From an uncultured Sphingomonadaceae bacterium (GTDB lineage: Bacteria > Pseudomonadota > Alphaproteobacteria > Sphingomonadales > Sphingomonadaceae), in contig CANLUL010000001.1 of the NCBI GenBank assembly GCA_947494305.1, positions 744,001 through 808,000 of the forward strand: a DNA stretch of 64,000 nt, written 5' to 3'. How positions within the stretch are numbered: position 1 is the first letter of the stretch; every line of letters begins with the position of its first letter. This document shows positions 11,506-20,292 of this stretch, in pieces. Made by a program: the position numbers and the translations under genes. A model generated the notes under the pieces. The model saw only the letters and a list, made by a program, of their open reading frames with translations. It was not told the origin of the DNA and did no database searches.

Positions 11506-11739
11506 ATGAAATTTAACAAGATGGCAGCGGGCCTTGCAGCAGCATCCCTCGCAGTCGCACCTGTCGCGGCACAAGCTGCTGATAGCGTTGCACCAGCAGT
11601 AGAGCGGATTGGCGCTACTTCTGAGAACTCAGAAAAGCTTGAAGGCGAAAATGGTATCCTGATCGCTTTGTTGGCCGCAGCCGCTGTGATCGCTGGCATC
11701 ATCATCATTGCTGATGATGATGAACCAACAAGCCCTTGA
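11506..11739 (+). CDS. Small secreted or membrane-anchored protein of unknown function
   Basis: A 77-residue protein starting MKFNKMAAGLAAASLAVAPVA, a clear Sec signal peptide with cleavage likely after AQA. The mature part is short and polar, followed by a hydrophobic helix (ILIALLAAAAVIAGIIII) and an acidic tail ending DDDEPTSP. GGAGC lies 5-6 bases before this ATG, which is better than the ATG four codons upstream. A strong terminator follows immediately, so it is a single-gene transcript. Similar small proteins with the same signal, helix and acidic tail are common in sphingomonads, but I know of no function. Confidence 0.75.
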   Translation: MKFNKMAAGLAAASLAVAPVAAQAADSVAPAVERIGATSENSEKLEGENGILIALLAAAAVIAGIIIIADDDEPTSP

Positions 11740-11760
11740 GGTTTTGATACATAGAATTTG

Positions 11761-11789
11761 AGAGCGGGGCTTTTGCCCCGCTTTTTTTT
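11761..11789 (+). terminator. Rho-independent terminator
   Basis: AGCGGGGC at 11763-11770, a TTTT loop, GCCCCGCT at 11775-11782, then a run of T to 11789. This is a perfect eight-base GC-rich stem that ends the small secreted-protein transcript. Confidence 0.95.
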
Positions 11790-11909
11790 GGTTTGGAGTA
11801 ACGTGTTTGCCTTTCCAGTGAATCGATTTGGTAAATTGACTTTCCATTCTTCCTTGTAAGCGTCATAACTGTTTTATCGATTCCCGAATTATGACAAAGG
11901 TTGGCTTTT

Positions 11910-12674
11910 GTGACTGCACCGGTTCGCTTTCCGCGATTTTTTGTAACCAATCCTAGCCCGTGCCCTTATTTGCCTGGCAAGAGTGAACGCAAGGTTTTTA
12001 CTGAGCTTAATGGTCCTCATACCGACGAATTGAACGATGCATTGGGCCGTATTGGTTTCCGGCGCAGTCAGAATGTAGCTTATCGCCCTAGTTGTTTGGA
12101 ATGCAAAGCATGTGTTTCCGTTCGTGTGCTAGCCGACGAGTTTAAGCCTAGCGCGACTCAACGGAAAAACCTCAGACGCAATCAGGATTTGGTTGTTGAA
12201 GCTTGTGAGCCTTGGGCGACAGAAGAGCAATTTCAACTACTACAGAAATATCTCTCAAAACGGCATCCCGGCGGCGGTATGACGGAAATGGATGAGATGG
12301 ACTATTCTGACATGGTGGAGCAGACTCCGGTAAAATCTTTGGTTATCGAATACCGTGAGCCAACCGGCGATGGATCAAAAGGTCGTCTTGTTGGAGCCTG
12401 TCTGACAGACCAGCAAGGCGATGGCCTGTCGATGATTTACAGCTTTTTTGATGCTGATCATGAAACGCGGTCCGGCTTGGGGAATTATATAATTGCGGAC
12501 CATATCATGCGTGCCAAACGCGCTGGATTGCCCTATGTGTATCTTGGCTATTGGGTAGATGGCTCAAGCCGCATGGAATATAAAATCAAGTTTCGCCCAC
12601 TCGAACGTCTTGGTCCGGATGGCTGGCTTCGTTTTGATTCTACCGAGTATTTGCGAAAACAAAATCAAAGCTAG
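11910..12674 (+). CDS. bpt: Aspartate/glutamate leucyltransferase (Bpt, arginyltransferase family)
   Basis: Transfers leucine from charged tRNA onto N-terminal Asp or Glu, marking proteins for ClpAP through the bacterial N-degron pathway. The N-terminal zinc-like cluster [12 protein letters not shown] near residue 60 and the C-terminal GNAT-like region with [17 protein letters not shown] are family hallmarks. The GTG at 11910 with AAGG eight bases upstream is preferred to a TTG at 11901, giving 254 residues ([11 protein letters not shown]). It lies between two terminators and is likely monocistronic. The N-recognin ClpS is not in this window. Confidence 0.93.
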   Translation: MTAPVRFPRFFVTNPSPCPYLPGKSERKVFTELNGPHTDELNDALGRIGFRRSQNVAYRPSCLECKACVSVRVLADEFKPSATQRKNLRRNQDLVVEACEPWATEEQFQLLQKYLSKRHPGGGMTEMDEMDYSDMVEQTPVKSLVIEYREPTGDGSKGRLVGACLTDQQGDGLSMIYSFFDADHETRSGLGNYIIADHIMRAKRAGLPYVYLGYWVDGSSRMEYKIKFRPLERLGPDGWLRFDSTEYLRKQNQS

Positions 12675-12712
12675 GCACCAGCTTTTCGATTAGCTGAGCT
12701 AGTTCGGATACT

Positions 12713-12746
12713 AAAAACCCGCCAACCTTTAGGTCGGCGGGTTTTT
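12713..12746. terminator. Bidirectional rho-independent terminator
   Basis: AAAAACCCGCC and GGCGGGTTTTT form an 11-base stem with an inner ACC/GGT extension around a TTTA loop. T runs occur on both strands, so it can end bpt and the convergent glycine-zipper gene. Confidence 0.93.
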
Positions 12747-12764
12747 GTTTTTACAAACGCCAGC

Positions 12765-14189
12765 TTACTGATCGTAGTAACAGTTCGCTTGCTGACAACC
12801 CTTCAAAACCGGAGCCGGTTTGGCGCGTGGTTTCCAAACGCGTTTGGCCGGTTTGTAGCGTTTCTTTGCTACATATTGCGGTTTCTCATACACATATTCT
12901 TCTTCAATCGTGGTTGTTGTTGTGGTCGTCGTCACAGGTTGAGATTGAATCACAACAGTAGTGGTCTGTGGCTGATAATAGGCTGGTTGTTGGTAATAAC
13001 CCTGCCATCCGTAGCCATAACCATATCCATGATGGGCTTGTGTTGGTGCGCGCTGTACCGGAACACGACGCTCAGCATAGTCGCGGTCGTAGCCGTATTT
13101 CTTCATAAGTTTGCGGCAACGATCGGTACCCTGATCTATTGCTGCACCAGCAATGGCACCAAGACCGCCGCCAATGAGCGATCCACCTAGTCGGTTACCG
13201 CGTCCAGCTATTCTATTACCTGCTAGCGCACCAATTGCGCCGCCGACAACTGCGCCGCCAATGCCGCTACTTTTGCGGCATTGCTGCAGATAGGCAATTT
13301 CTTCCTGTTCTCTGCTGTAGCGGCGATCATAATCGCGTTCGTCATACTGGCGCGTTACCGGACCACCATGCGCGTAATTTGCGCCAGCAGGTGCGGTTCC
13401 GCCTTCACCAATAAAGGTACCGGCATATTCACCTTCATAAACACGACCCTCGGCATCCTGATACGTACCCTGCCAATTCCCTTGATAAGAACCGTCTTCG
13501 CGATAAGCGCCATCCCAATCCCCACGATAGGTTGTGCCGTTTTGCGCAACGGGTCCGCCGGGATAGGTGGGTGTTTCTACCACACGATGATCGTAAGGTA
13601 TTTGTTGATGACTTTGCGCCGCGATGCGGGCGGCCGGTTTAGTTAGGCCTTTGCCTTTAGGGGCAACCGTTTCAACAACAACCGTAGTTGGAGCTGGCGC
13701 GGGGTAAGCGACCGGTGTTGGAACAGGATAAGGGACCGGGTAGTAAGCGGGTTGAGGTTGTGCATAGCGATAGGTAGGCTGCTGCACATAATATGTTGGC
13801 TGACTATAACCCAGCGTCGGAAAGCCACCGCCATAGAAAAATCCGAAATTGCTGTTCCGGAAACCTCTGCGGCCTTTATGCCCTTTCCGGTAGCCGCGAT
13901 TGTGGCCGTAGTTTTTTCCGCCAGCGCGATGACGCATTTTGGCACCTTGATGGCGTTTCATGCCTTTCATCCGGTGGCCGCGCATATTCTTCATGCCGCG
14001 CATTCCATGACCACCCATTTTGGCGCGTGGAGCTTTCATACCCTTAGAACTCACAGCAATTGCTGATGGCGAAGCAAAAGCCAAATCGACCATAGCGCTG
14101 TTTGTCGGCGCCGAGTCGACAGCCGCTATTGCGGTTGCTGGCACAGTAGCCAAAATGCCAGCGAGGCCAGCAGTTAAAAGGGTCTTCAT
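12765..14189 (-). CDS. Envelope protein with MORN-like repeats and glycine-zipper 2TM domain
   Basis: The likely start is the ATG at 14189, preceded by GGGAG with nine bases spacing; it begins MKTLLTAGLAGILATVPATA, a Sec signal peptide. The 474-residue product then has a Met/Lys/His/Gly-rich basic region and a Tyr/Pro/Gln-rich stretch. Next come about four short Y-x-G-x-W/Y-x-G-x-Y/F repeats resembling MORN motifs (around residues 220-265). A glycine zipper (GGAVVGGAIGALAGNRIAG and GGSLIGGGLGAIAGAAID) follows, then another Tyr/Gln-rich tail with Lys/Pro at the end. Glycine-zipper segments usually insert in the outer or inner membrane. The combination looks structural. No enzymatic motif is seen. 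Confidence 0.75.
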   Translation of the reverse strand: MKTLLTAGLAGILATVPATAIAAVDSAPTNSAMVDLAFASPSAIAVSSKGMKAPRAKMGGHGMRGMKNMRGHRMKGMKRHQGAKMRHRAGGKNYGHNRGYRKGHKGRRGFRNSNFGFFYGGGFPTLGYSQPTYYVQQPTYRYAQPQPAYYPVPYPVPTPVAYPAPAPTTVVVETVAPKGKGLTKPAARIAAQSHQQIPYDHRVVETPTYPGGPVAQNGTTYRGDWDGAYREDGSYQGNWQGTYQDAEGRVYEGEYAGTFIGEGGTAPAGANYAHGGPVTRQYDERDYDRRYSREQEEIAYLQQCRKSSGIGGAVVGGAIGALAGNRIAGRGNRLGGSLIGGGLGAIAGAAIDQGTDRCRKLMKKYGYDRDYAERRVPVQRAPTQAHHGYGYGYGWQGYYQQPAYYQPQTTTVVIQSQPVTTTTTTTTIEEEYVYEKPQYVAKKRYKPAKRVWKPRAKPAPVLKGCQQANCYYDQ

Positions 14190-14372
14190 GGTTAACAACT
14201 CCCTAAATTTGGCCATGCCTACCGCACGACCACCCATGTCTTGGTTAACAAATTGTTACCATTTTTTGCGGGCTTTGGCCATTAGAAGCTTGTAAAATAG
14301 GGTAGAATTCGGCGCGTGTCTCGATTTGGGGCAGATTGTGAAACTGGATTTAACAAAATTCAGAAAAACTAG

Positions 14373-14858
14373 TCAGCTTAGTGACGAGGAAATTGTATCA
14401 ATTAGCCGCTCTAAACCTGCCTGGTCCTCGGGACTAAAACGCTCTTTAATAGGGCTATCCAAATCCAGAACAGCAATCACCTGATCACCTCCAAAAATAG
14501 GGATCACTAACTCGCTTCGGCTTTCTGCATCACACGCAATATGGCCAGGAAAAGCGTGAACATCGGCAATCCGTTGTGTTTCGCCGGTCTCAGCGGCGGC
14601 TCCGCAAACGCCTTTGCCCATTGCTATGCGGATACAGGCACTTTTACCCTGAAACGGACCAAGTACCAACTCGCCGTCGATCACCCTGTAGAAACCGGCC
14701 CAGTTGAGATCTGACACATATTGCCAAATGAGGGCCGAAATATTCGCCATATTTGCGATCGTATCAGGTTCATTGGCAACCAACGCTTGTGCGGCTTCGA
14801 TCAAATCCTCATACAAGATTTTGCCAGAGTCATCTTTTGAAACTGAAAATTCATACAT
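14373..14858 (-). CDS. msrC: Free methionine-(R)-sulfoxide reductase, GAF domain
   Basis: A 161-residue single-GAF protein matching fRMsr, which reduces free methionine-R-sulfoxide in the cytosol. The three family cysteines are visible in GKSACIRI, GKGVCGAA and GHIACDAESRSELVIP. WAGFYRV near residue 55 is also typical. It lies eight bases after the S9 peptidase stop on the same strand and is probably cotranscribed behind it. Confidence 0.9.
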   Translation of the reverse strand: MYEFSVSKDDSGKILYEDLIEAAQALVANEPDTIANMANISALIWQYVSDLNWAGFYRVIDGELVLGPFQGKSACIRIAMGKGVCGAAAETGETQRIADVHAFPGHIACDAESRSELVIPIFGGDQVIAVLDLDSPIKERFSPEDQAGLERLIDTISSSLS

Positions 14859-14866
14859 GAAAGTGT

Positions 14867-16945
14867 CTACTCCTCAGTTTCTGTATTGGCCTTTTGAGTG
14901 GGATCATATTTTGCGAACCAGCCCATGATATTATCGACCTTAGCGATCAATTGACTGGGCCGACCGGCGATCAGGTGGGAGGCGCCCGGTACCCGGACCA
15001 GCAGGCTATCCACATTCTGTACCTTCAAAGCCGTGTAATATTGCTCGGCTTCCCAGGCTGGTGTGCGCCAATCTGCCTCTCCGACCATTACCATAGTTGG
15101 CGTCTTTACATTGCCGACCAATGAAAGCGGCGAACGACGCCAATATTCCTCCGGCTGTTCCCATGGCTGCGCGCGAAACCAGTGGCGGCTGACAAATCTG
15201 GAAATATCGGCGGAAAGGGCCATGCTAGTCCAGTTGATAACCGGCTTGATCGTCGCGGCTGCAGCAAAGCGATCTGTTTTGCCCACGGCCCATGCGGTTA
15301 ATACGCCGCCGCCAGATCCACCGGTGATAAACAACCGTTCCTTGCTGACATAGTTTTTGGCGATCAGTGCGTCGACAATACTCATCAAGTCATCATGGTC
15401 TTCACCCGGATAGTTCAAATCAATCAGCTGCGCGAATTGCTCGCCATAGCCGGTCGATCCTCTGGGGTTTGCATAAACTGTGACATATCCTTCTGCCGCA
15501 AAGCGTTGGATCTCAGCCGCAAAAAACGGTCCGTACATTGTATGTGGACCACCATGTATTTCCAATATCATTGGGTAGCTGCCATCCGCACGAAAACCTG
15601 GGGGCAAGGCAACCCAAGCTTCGATCTCACGCCCATCATGTCGTGACGAAACTTTTATTTCTTCAACTTGCGCAAGGTTCAAATGACCCAACGCATCTTC
15701 GTTTAGGTCGGTGAGAACCCGACCAGTCCGATTTCCGCGGGACAATGCCACTTCGGCAGGCCGCATTGTTGAACCCTTGGTATAGGCGATGACCGGCGTG
15801 CTTCCGCCAGCGCGATCAGCTACCGAGAAGCTACCGCCAGCATAAGGGCGGCCAATTGATGTCCCCCCGACATCGGTTGCCAATGATCGGATGTTTCCTG
15901 ACAGGTCGATCGATATCAGTGTCAGTAACCCATCCACTTCCGATTGAGCAATAAGAGCACGCCCGTCGGCGCGCCATTCTATTGCGCCAACCGATCGGTC
16001 ATAGCTGTTGGTCAGATTGCGAACACCCGTCCCATTGGCATTCATCACATAGACTTCGGTTTGTTGATAAGCCTTAAGCTTGTCATCATAACCCAGAAAA
16101 GCGATGCGGGAACCGTCCGGAGAAACGGTCGGTGCGATATCCGGACCATCACGCTGGGTTAGAGCAGTTCGTGAAAGATCGTTTAAATCAACACGATAAA
16201 TTTCGCTCTCAATTGGGTCGAGCTCAGCATTATCTACATCATTGCCGGTTGCCAGTAATGTCCCGTTGTCGAGCCACTCTGGAGATCCAAACCCGTTTTT
16301 GCCCTCAGTAACTTGACGCGGAGTGCCGCCTTCTGTGCTTAGGACAAAAACATGATTGGTACCTTTGGGTAAATATCCGGCACCATCAAAACGGAAAACG
16401 AGATCATCAATAACTTTTACCGGCTTGGCCCATTCTGCCCCTTTGGGGCTGCGAGGGGATTGGGTTAGGCTTTCACTTTTCTCCGGTACCAGCATAGAAA
16501 ATGCCAGACTTTTCCCGTCTGGTGACCAGGATGGTGCGCTGGGCGGAAATTCAAACTGAGCCAGCGAAAAGCTCTCTCCACTATCAGTGAATCGCAATCG
16601 CATTTCCGGTTTTCCATCGGTGGATGTCAGATACACCAACCGATCTCCATTGGGCGACCAGCGCACTGAGGATTTGGATGACTTGCTCGTCACCAAGGGG
16701 CGATGATCGCCGCTCTTGGTGTTGATCGACCATAGATCCGCTTTGACCCGATCAGTGAATTTATCCATCGATTTGCGGGAATAAACAATGGTAGAACCAT
16801 TGGGAGATATTTGCGGATCGTCTGCAAATTCTAGATCAAAAACACGATCAGCGGAAAATTTTCTGGAATCCGGATCCTTTTCTGCAAGTGCCGCATATGG
16901 AAGCATTGCGAGACAGCAAGCCGAAACAAGATAGCGTGATTTCAT
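14867..16945 (-). CDS. S9 family prolyl oligopeptidase/acylaminoacyl-peptidase, exported
   Basis: The ATG at 16945 follows GGGGA by five bases and opens a signal peptide (MKSRYLVSACCLAMLPYAALA); the printed upstream ATG is unlikely. The 692 residues comprise a WD40-like beta-propeller with repeated SPDG/SPNG blades (roughly residues 30-410), then an alpha/beta hydrolase domain. The nucleophile is Ser ~544 in GGSGGG, Asp ~625 lies in EADWRTP, and His ~657 lies in GASHLIAG. It is expected to cleave short peptides in the periplasm. A shorter downstream gene for methionine sulfoxide reductase follows closely. Confidence 0.92.
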   Translation of the reverse strand: MKSRYLVSACCLAMLPYAALAEKDPDSRKFSADRVFDLEFADDPQISPNGSTIVYSRKSMDKFTDRVKADLWSINTKSGDHRPLVTSKSSKSSVRWSPNGDRLVYLTSTDGKPEMRLRFTDSGESFSLAQFEFPPSAPSWSPDGKSLAFSMLVPEKSESLTQSPRSPKGAEWAKPVKVIDDLVFRFDGAGYLPKGTNHVFVLSTEGGTPRQVTEGKNGFGSPEWLDNGTLLATGNDVDNAELDPIESEIYRVDLNDLSRTALTQRDGPDIAPTVSPDGSRIAFLGYDDKLKAYQQTEVYVMNANGTGVRNLTNSYDRSVGAIEWRADGRALIAQSEVDGLLTLISIDLSGNIRSLATDVGGTSIGRPYAGGSFSVADRAGGSTPVIAYTKGSTMRPAEVALSRGNRTGRVLTDLNEDALGHLNLAQVEEIKVSSRHDGREIEAWVALPPGFRADGSYPMILEIHGGPHTMYGPFFAAEIQRFAAEGYVTVYANPRGSTGYGEQFAQLIDLNYPGEDHDDLMSIVDALIAKNYVSKERLFITGGSGGGVLTAWAVGKTDRFAAAATIKPVINWTSMALSADISRFVSRHWFRAQPWEQPEEYWRRSPLSLVGNVKTPTMVMVGEADWRTPAWEAEQYYTALKVQNVDSLLVRVPGASHLIAGRPSQLIAKVDNIMGWFAKYDPTQKANTETEE

Positions 16946-17154
16946 GATATTCCCCGTATTGTGCACGATATCTTATGGTGCCGATCGACGGATTGCTAGC
17001 GGTAATGCAATCGATTTTGTTGCTGAAGTGCCCAAAAAAAATCGGGCTTTCCTCATAGTTCGGGAGTGGCGGTTGCGCAAAATGCAATCACTCTATTCTT
17101 GTTTGCATAGCGCGCGAATGGGCAAACGGTTCGAATTAGTCTAATAGGCTCGAT

Positions 17155-18594
17155 ATGACCGATGCTGAGCTCGCACTGATACTGGCCCGGATCCAGTTCG
17201 CTTTTACCGTCAGTTTTCATTTCATTTTTCCAGCATTCTCTATCGGGCTGGCCAGTTTTCTGGCGGTATTGGAGGGTCTATGGCTGAAGACCGGTAAGCA
17301 ACTCTATATGGATTTGTTCAAATACTGGCTGAAGATTTTTGCCATAACATTTGCCATGGGTGTCGTCTCTGGCATTGTTATGTCCTATCAATTTGGCACC
17401 AATTGGTCGGTTTTTTCCGATAAAGCCGGTCCAGTTATCGGACCGCTAATGGCTTATGAAGTTTTGACGGCTTTCTTCCTGGAGGCAGGGTTTTTGGGCG
17501 TAATGCTGTTCGGAATGAACAAAGTTGGCAAAAATCTTCACTTTGTGGCCACCTTAATGGTTGCGATAGGCACGTTTATTTCCGCATTCTGGATATTGAG
17601 CGTCAACAGCTGGATGCAAACACCTACAGGTTTTGAAATGGGTGCGAATGGACAGTTTCTTCCGGGCGATAGCTGGTGGGATATTGTGTTCAATCCCAGC
17701 TTCCCTTACCGGCTCGCCCATACAGTGATAGCCGCCTATCTGACGACCGCTTTTGTTGTTGGTGGGGTAGGGGCCTGGCACCTGCTCAAAGACAAAACAA
17801 ACGCCCATGCGCGAAAAATGTTTTCCATGGCAATGTGGATGGCTGCTTTGGTTGCGCCCGTTCAGATATTTGCCGGCGATCTGCACGGCCTGAATACGCT
17901 TGAACACCAGCCAACCAAGATTATGGCGATGGAGGGTCACTATAAAAGTCATCCTGATGGGGCGCCGCTCATTCTGTTTGGTATCCCAAACAGTGATGAA
18001 AAACGGATCGACTACAAAATAGAAATTCCAAAACTCGGGTCACTGATACTCAAGCATGACCCAAATGCTCCGATGGACGGCCTGGATACTGTTCCAGAGG
18101 CGGACCAGCCGCCGGTGGGTATAGTTTTTTGGTCTTTTCGGATCATGGTCGGCATTGGCTTTGCAATGCTTGGAATCGGCCTTTGGAGCCTGTTCGCCAG
18201 ATGGCGTAAGAAACTGTACGAATGGTCCTGGCTTCACCGTGCCGCGATACTGATGGCGCCGACTGGATTTGTCGCCGTTATCGCCGGATGGATTACCACG
18301 GAAGTCGGGCGACAGCCATTTACAATTTACGGCTTGCTTCGGACGAGCGAGAGCGCTTCACCGCTTGCAGCACCGGCAATTGCGATATCCTTGCTGGCAT
18401 TTGTCATTGTCTATTTCGCGGTGTTTGGCGCGGGCACTTGGTATATTATGCGATTGATGAAGCAATCGCCAAAGTCTGGCGAAAAGGGCGTAAAGTCTTC
18501 CGAAACAGGTCCAATCCGAGCAGCAGGGATAGTGCCGGGTCCCGCGCAAAAAGACACACCTGTCTTTGATGCAAATACCAAAGGAGCGACCTGA
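17155..18594 (+). CDS. cioA: Cytochrome bd-type quinol oxidase subunit I, CIO-like
   Basis: Membrane subunit carrying the haems of a bd-type quinol oxidase that reduces oxygen without proton pumping. At 479 residues it has about nine membrane helices. The haem ligand histidine early on is in FHFIFPAFSIG, a later His is in YRLAHTVIAAY, and the periplasmic quinol loop (GDLHGLNTLEHQPTKIMAMEG) lacks the long E. coli CydA insertion. The GRQPFTIYGLLRT motif is the cyanide-insensitive oxidase form. The start has only a weak ribosome site. It overlaps cioB by one base. No clear FNR-type box was seen upstream. Confidence 0.95.
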   Translation: MTDAELALILARIQFAFTVSFHFIFPAFSIGLASFLAVLEGLWLKTGKQLYMDLFKYWLKIFAITFAMGVVSGIVMSYQFGTNWSVFSDKAGPVIGPLMAYEVLTAFFLEAGFLGVMLFGMNKVGKNLHFVATLMVAIGTFISAFWILSVNSWMQTPTGFEMGANGQFLPGDSWWDIVFNPSFPYRLAHTVIAAYLTTAFVVGGVGAWHLLKDKTNAHARKMFSMAMWMAALVAPVQIFAGDLHGLNTLEHQPTKIMAMEGHYKSHPDGAPLILFGIPNSDEKRIDYKIEIPKLGSLILKHDPNAPMDGLDTVPEADQPPVGIVFWSFRIMVGIGFAMLGIGLWSLFARWRKKLYEWSWLHRAAILMAPTGFVAVIAGWITTEVGRQPFTIYGLLRTSESASPLAAPAIAISLLAFVIVYFAVFGAGTWYIMRLMKQSPKSGEKGVKSSETGPIRAAGIVPGPAQKDTPVFDANTKGAT

Positions 18595-19589
18595 TGGACT
18601 TAACAATCATTTGGGCCTTCATCATCGCCTTTGCGGTTTTTGCGTATGTTGTGATGGATGGATTTGATCTCGGTATTGGAATCCTTTTTCCCTTCTTCAA
18701 AGTCGGAGATGAGCGCGATCAGGCGATGAACAGCATCGCTCCGGTTTGGGATGGTAATGAAACTTGGCTGGTACTGGGCGGAGGCGGTCTGTTTGCTGCC
18801 TTTCCCTTGGCCTATGCGATCATCATGCCGGCCACATATCCATTGATCATTGTCATGCTACTGGGTCTTGTATTCCGCGGCGTAGCTTTTGAGTTTCGTT
18901 GGCGCGACCCGGAGCATCGAAAGCTTTGGGATTTCGCATTCACTTCAGGTTCGCTTGCAGCTGCCTTTGCACAAGGAATGATACTTGGGGCGATATTGCA
19001 GGGGGTAGAGGTCGTTGATCGTTCCTATGACGGCAGCTGGTTTGCTTGGTTTACGCCTTATACATTGCTTACTGGGATAGGCACCGTAGCCGGCTATGCT
19101 CTATTGGGTGCAACATGGTTGATATGGAAAACTGAAGGTGGCGGGCAAGACGCGGCATATCGGCTGGCGAAACCCGCTGCCTGGGCGACGCTGTTCCTGA
19201 TGGCTGCCGTTAGCCTTTACACGCCCTTTTTGGATGCGCAATATTATCAACGTTGGTTCACAATGCCTAACATCTTTTTCGCCAGCCAAGTGCCTTTGCT
19301 GGTCATTATCCTGAGCTACTTTCTTTTCCGCGGGCTTTACAAAAAACACGAAGTCTCTCCATTTTTACTAACGCTGGGCTTGTTTGTGTTGGGTATGGCA
19401 GGATTGGGGATCAGTATGTTCCCCTTCATCGTACCCGATCAAATTACCATCTGGGATGCTGCCGTTCCCGAAAGCAGCCAGATTTTTATGCTGGTTGGGG
19501 TTGCCATTACTTTACCGTTGATTTTGATTTATACCGGTTGGGCCTATTGGGTGTTTCGCGGCAAGGTTGGGTCAGAGGGTTATCATTGA
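18594..19589 (+). CDS. cioB: Cytochrome bd-type quinol oxidase subunit II, CIO-like
   Basis: The 331-residue partner of CioA, with about eight membrane helices. The family motifs YVVMDGFDLGIG at the N-terminus, APVWDGNETWLVLGGGGLFAAFP and the FEFRWRDPEHR loop are all present. It stabilises the haem subunit in the cytoplasmic membrane. The ATG shares a base with the cioA stop, and the DUF2474 small gene begins inside its own stop codon, so all three form one transcript. Confidence 0.95.
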   Translation: MDLTIIWAFIIAFAVFAYVVMDGFDLGIGILFPFFKVGDERDQAMNSIAPVWDGNETWLVLGGGGLFAAFPLAYAIIMPATYPLIIVMLLGLVFRGVAFEFRWRDPEHRKLWDFAFTSGSLAAAFAQGMILGAILQGVEVVDRSYDGSWFAWFTPYTLLTGIGTVAGYALLGATWLIWKTEGGGQDAAYRLAKPAAWATLFLMAAVSLYTPFLDAQYYQRWFTMPNIFFASQVPLLVIILSYFLFRGLYKKHEVSPFLLTLGLFVLGMAGLGISMFPFIVPDQITIWDAAVPESSQIFMLVGVAITLPLILIYTGWAYWVFRGKVGSEGYH

Positions 19590-19711
19590 ACCAAGATACT
19601 AAACTGGCGCCCCTTTGGCAGAGACTTGGCTGGATGGCGATAATCTGGTTGGCCAGCGTATCGGCGCTTGGAGCAGTTGCTTACATCCTTCGGCTTTGGA
19701 TAAAAAACTAG
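19586..19711 (+). CDS. DUF2474-type small membrane protein of the bd oxidase operon
   Basis: A 41-residue open frame starting with TTG at 19586, overlapping the cioB TGA (TTGA arrangement). The product, beginning MNQDTKLAPLWQRLGWMAII, contains one hydrophobic helix (WMAIIWLASVSALGAVAYIL) and a short basic tail. Length, helix, the RLGW motif and position after cioAB match DUF2474 proteins, which are thought to be small accessory subunits comparable to CydX. It ends seven bases before the convergent arfB stop. The TTG start and small size explain why automated callers may miss it. Function as an oxidase subunit is inferred from context. Confidence 0.8.
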   Translation: MNQDTKLAPLWQRLGWMAIIWLASVSALGAVAYILRLWIKN

Positions 19712-19718
19712 ACTAGGT

Positions 19719-20117
19719 TTAATCTAGGCTAGGCTTCCCACGCATCTTCTTGACCGAACTTTTTCGCTTCTTTGAATCGACCCGGCGAGCCTTGGCGGCT
19801 CGGCTGGGTCGTGTCTTAATCCGGCGCGCATCACGTTGATGTGCTTCATCTAACATCTCCTCAACACGTTTCCTAGCTTCTGTTCTGTTGGCCTCACGTG
19901 TCCGGTGTTGACGGACGGTCATTACAAGTTCGCCACTTGCCGTCATCTTACTTCCTGCCAGTTGTTTCAGCTTGCGAAAGGCAAATGGGGCGAGCTTTAG
20001 AGCATAGACATTAACGCGTATCTGGACGGCAGTTTCTACCTTGTTGACATTTTGGCCGCCCGGACCGGATGCGGCCAGGAAGGTTTCGTCAATCGCGTTT
20101 TCCGGAATAGAGGCCAT
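19719..20117 (-). CDS. arfB: Alternative ribosome-rescue factor / peptidyl-tRNA hydrolase ArfB
   Basis: A 132-residue ICT1/YaeJ homologue. The catalytic GGQ is in SGPGGQNVNK near residue 18, and the C-terminus is a Lys/Arg-rich tail that enters the mRNA channel of stalled ribosomes. It hydrolyses the peptidyl-tRNA on non-stop ribosomes. It is divergent from ctrA, sharing the 364-base AT-rich intergenic region, and convergent with the bd oxidase operon. Confidence 0.93.
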   Translation of the reverse strand: MASIPENAIDETFLAASGPGGQNVNKVETAVQIRVNVYALKLAPFAFRKLKQLAGSKMTASGELVMTVRQHRTREANRTEARKRVEEMLDEAHQRDARRIKTRPSRAAKARRVDSKKRKSSVKKMRGKPSLD

Positions 20118-20186
20118 TTGTGCTTCTTAACTGAACAATGGTCGTTCGGACAGGGGGCGTTAACGAACAGTGCGATCTGGTGTTAA

Positions 20187-20203
20187 AATATCGTTTCGAT
20201 ATT
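20187..20203. repeat. Short perfect inverted repeat in the arfB-ctrA intergenic region
   Basis: AATATCG, three bases, CGATATT. It is operator-like in shape and lies 70 bases before arfB and 280 before ctrA. No regulator is assigned. The surrounding 20118-20290 is A/T-rich with several A and T tracts and contains no open frame I support. Confidence 0.45.
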
Positions 20204-20292
20204 GGTCATTTTTTCAAAAATAACACCCATTTTGATCATATTTGGTTTTTTGAACTCTCTCAAATCAAAAAAAAGTTAAATTTTTTTTGGCG

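Noticed and set aside
13281-13646. Plus-strand frame of 121 codons
   Set aside because: It is the complement of low-complexity and glycine-rich parts of the minus-strand envelope gene.
14187-14195. TTAACCAT overlapping the start of the glycine-zipper gene
   Set aside because: The CAT part is supplied by the ATG region of the gene and only a half-site is present, so a CtrA site is not supported.
16944-17144. 66-codon frame before cioA
   Set aside because: It overlaps the S9 peptidase start region, lacks a ribosome site and any motif; treated as noncoding.
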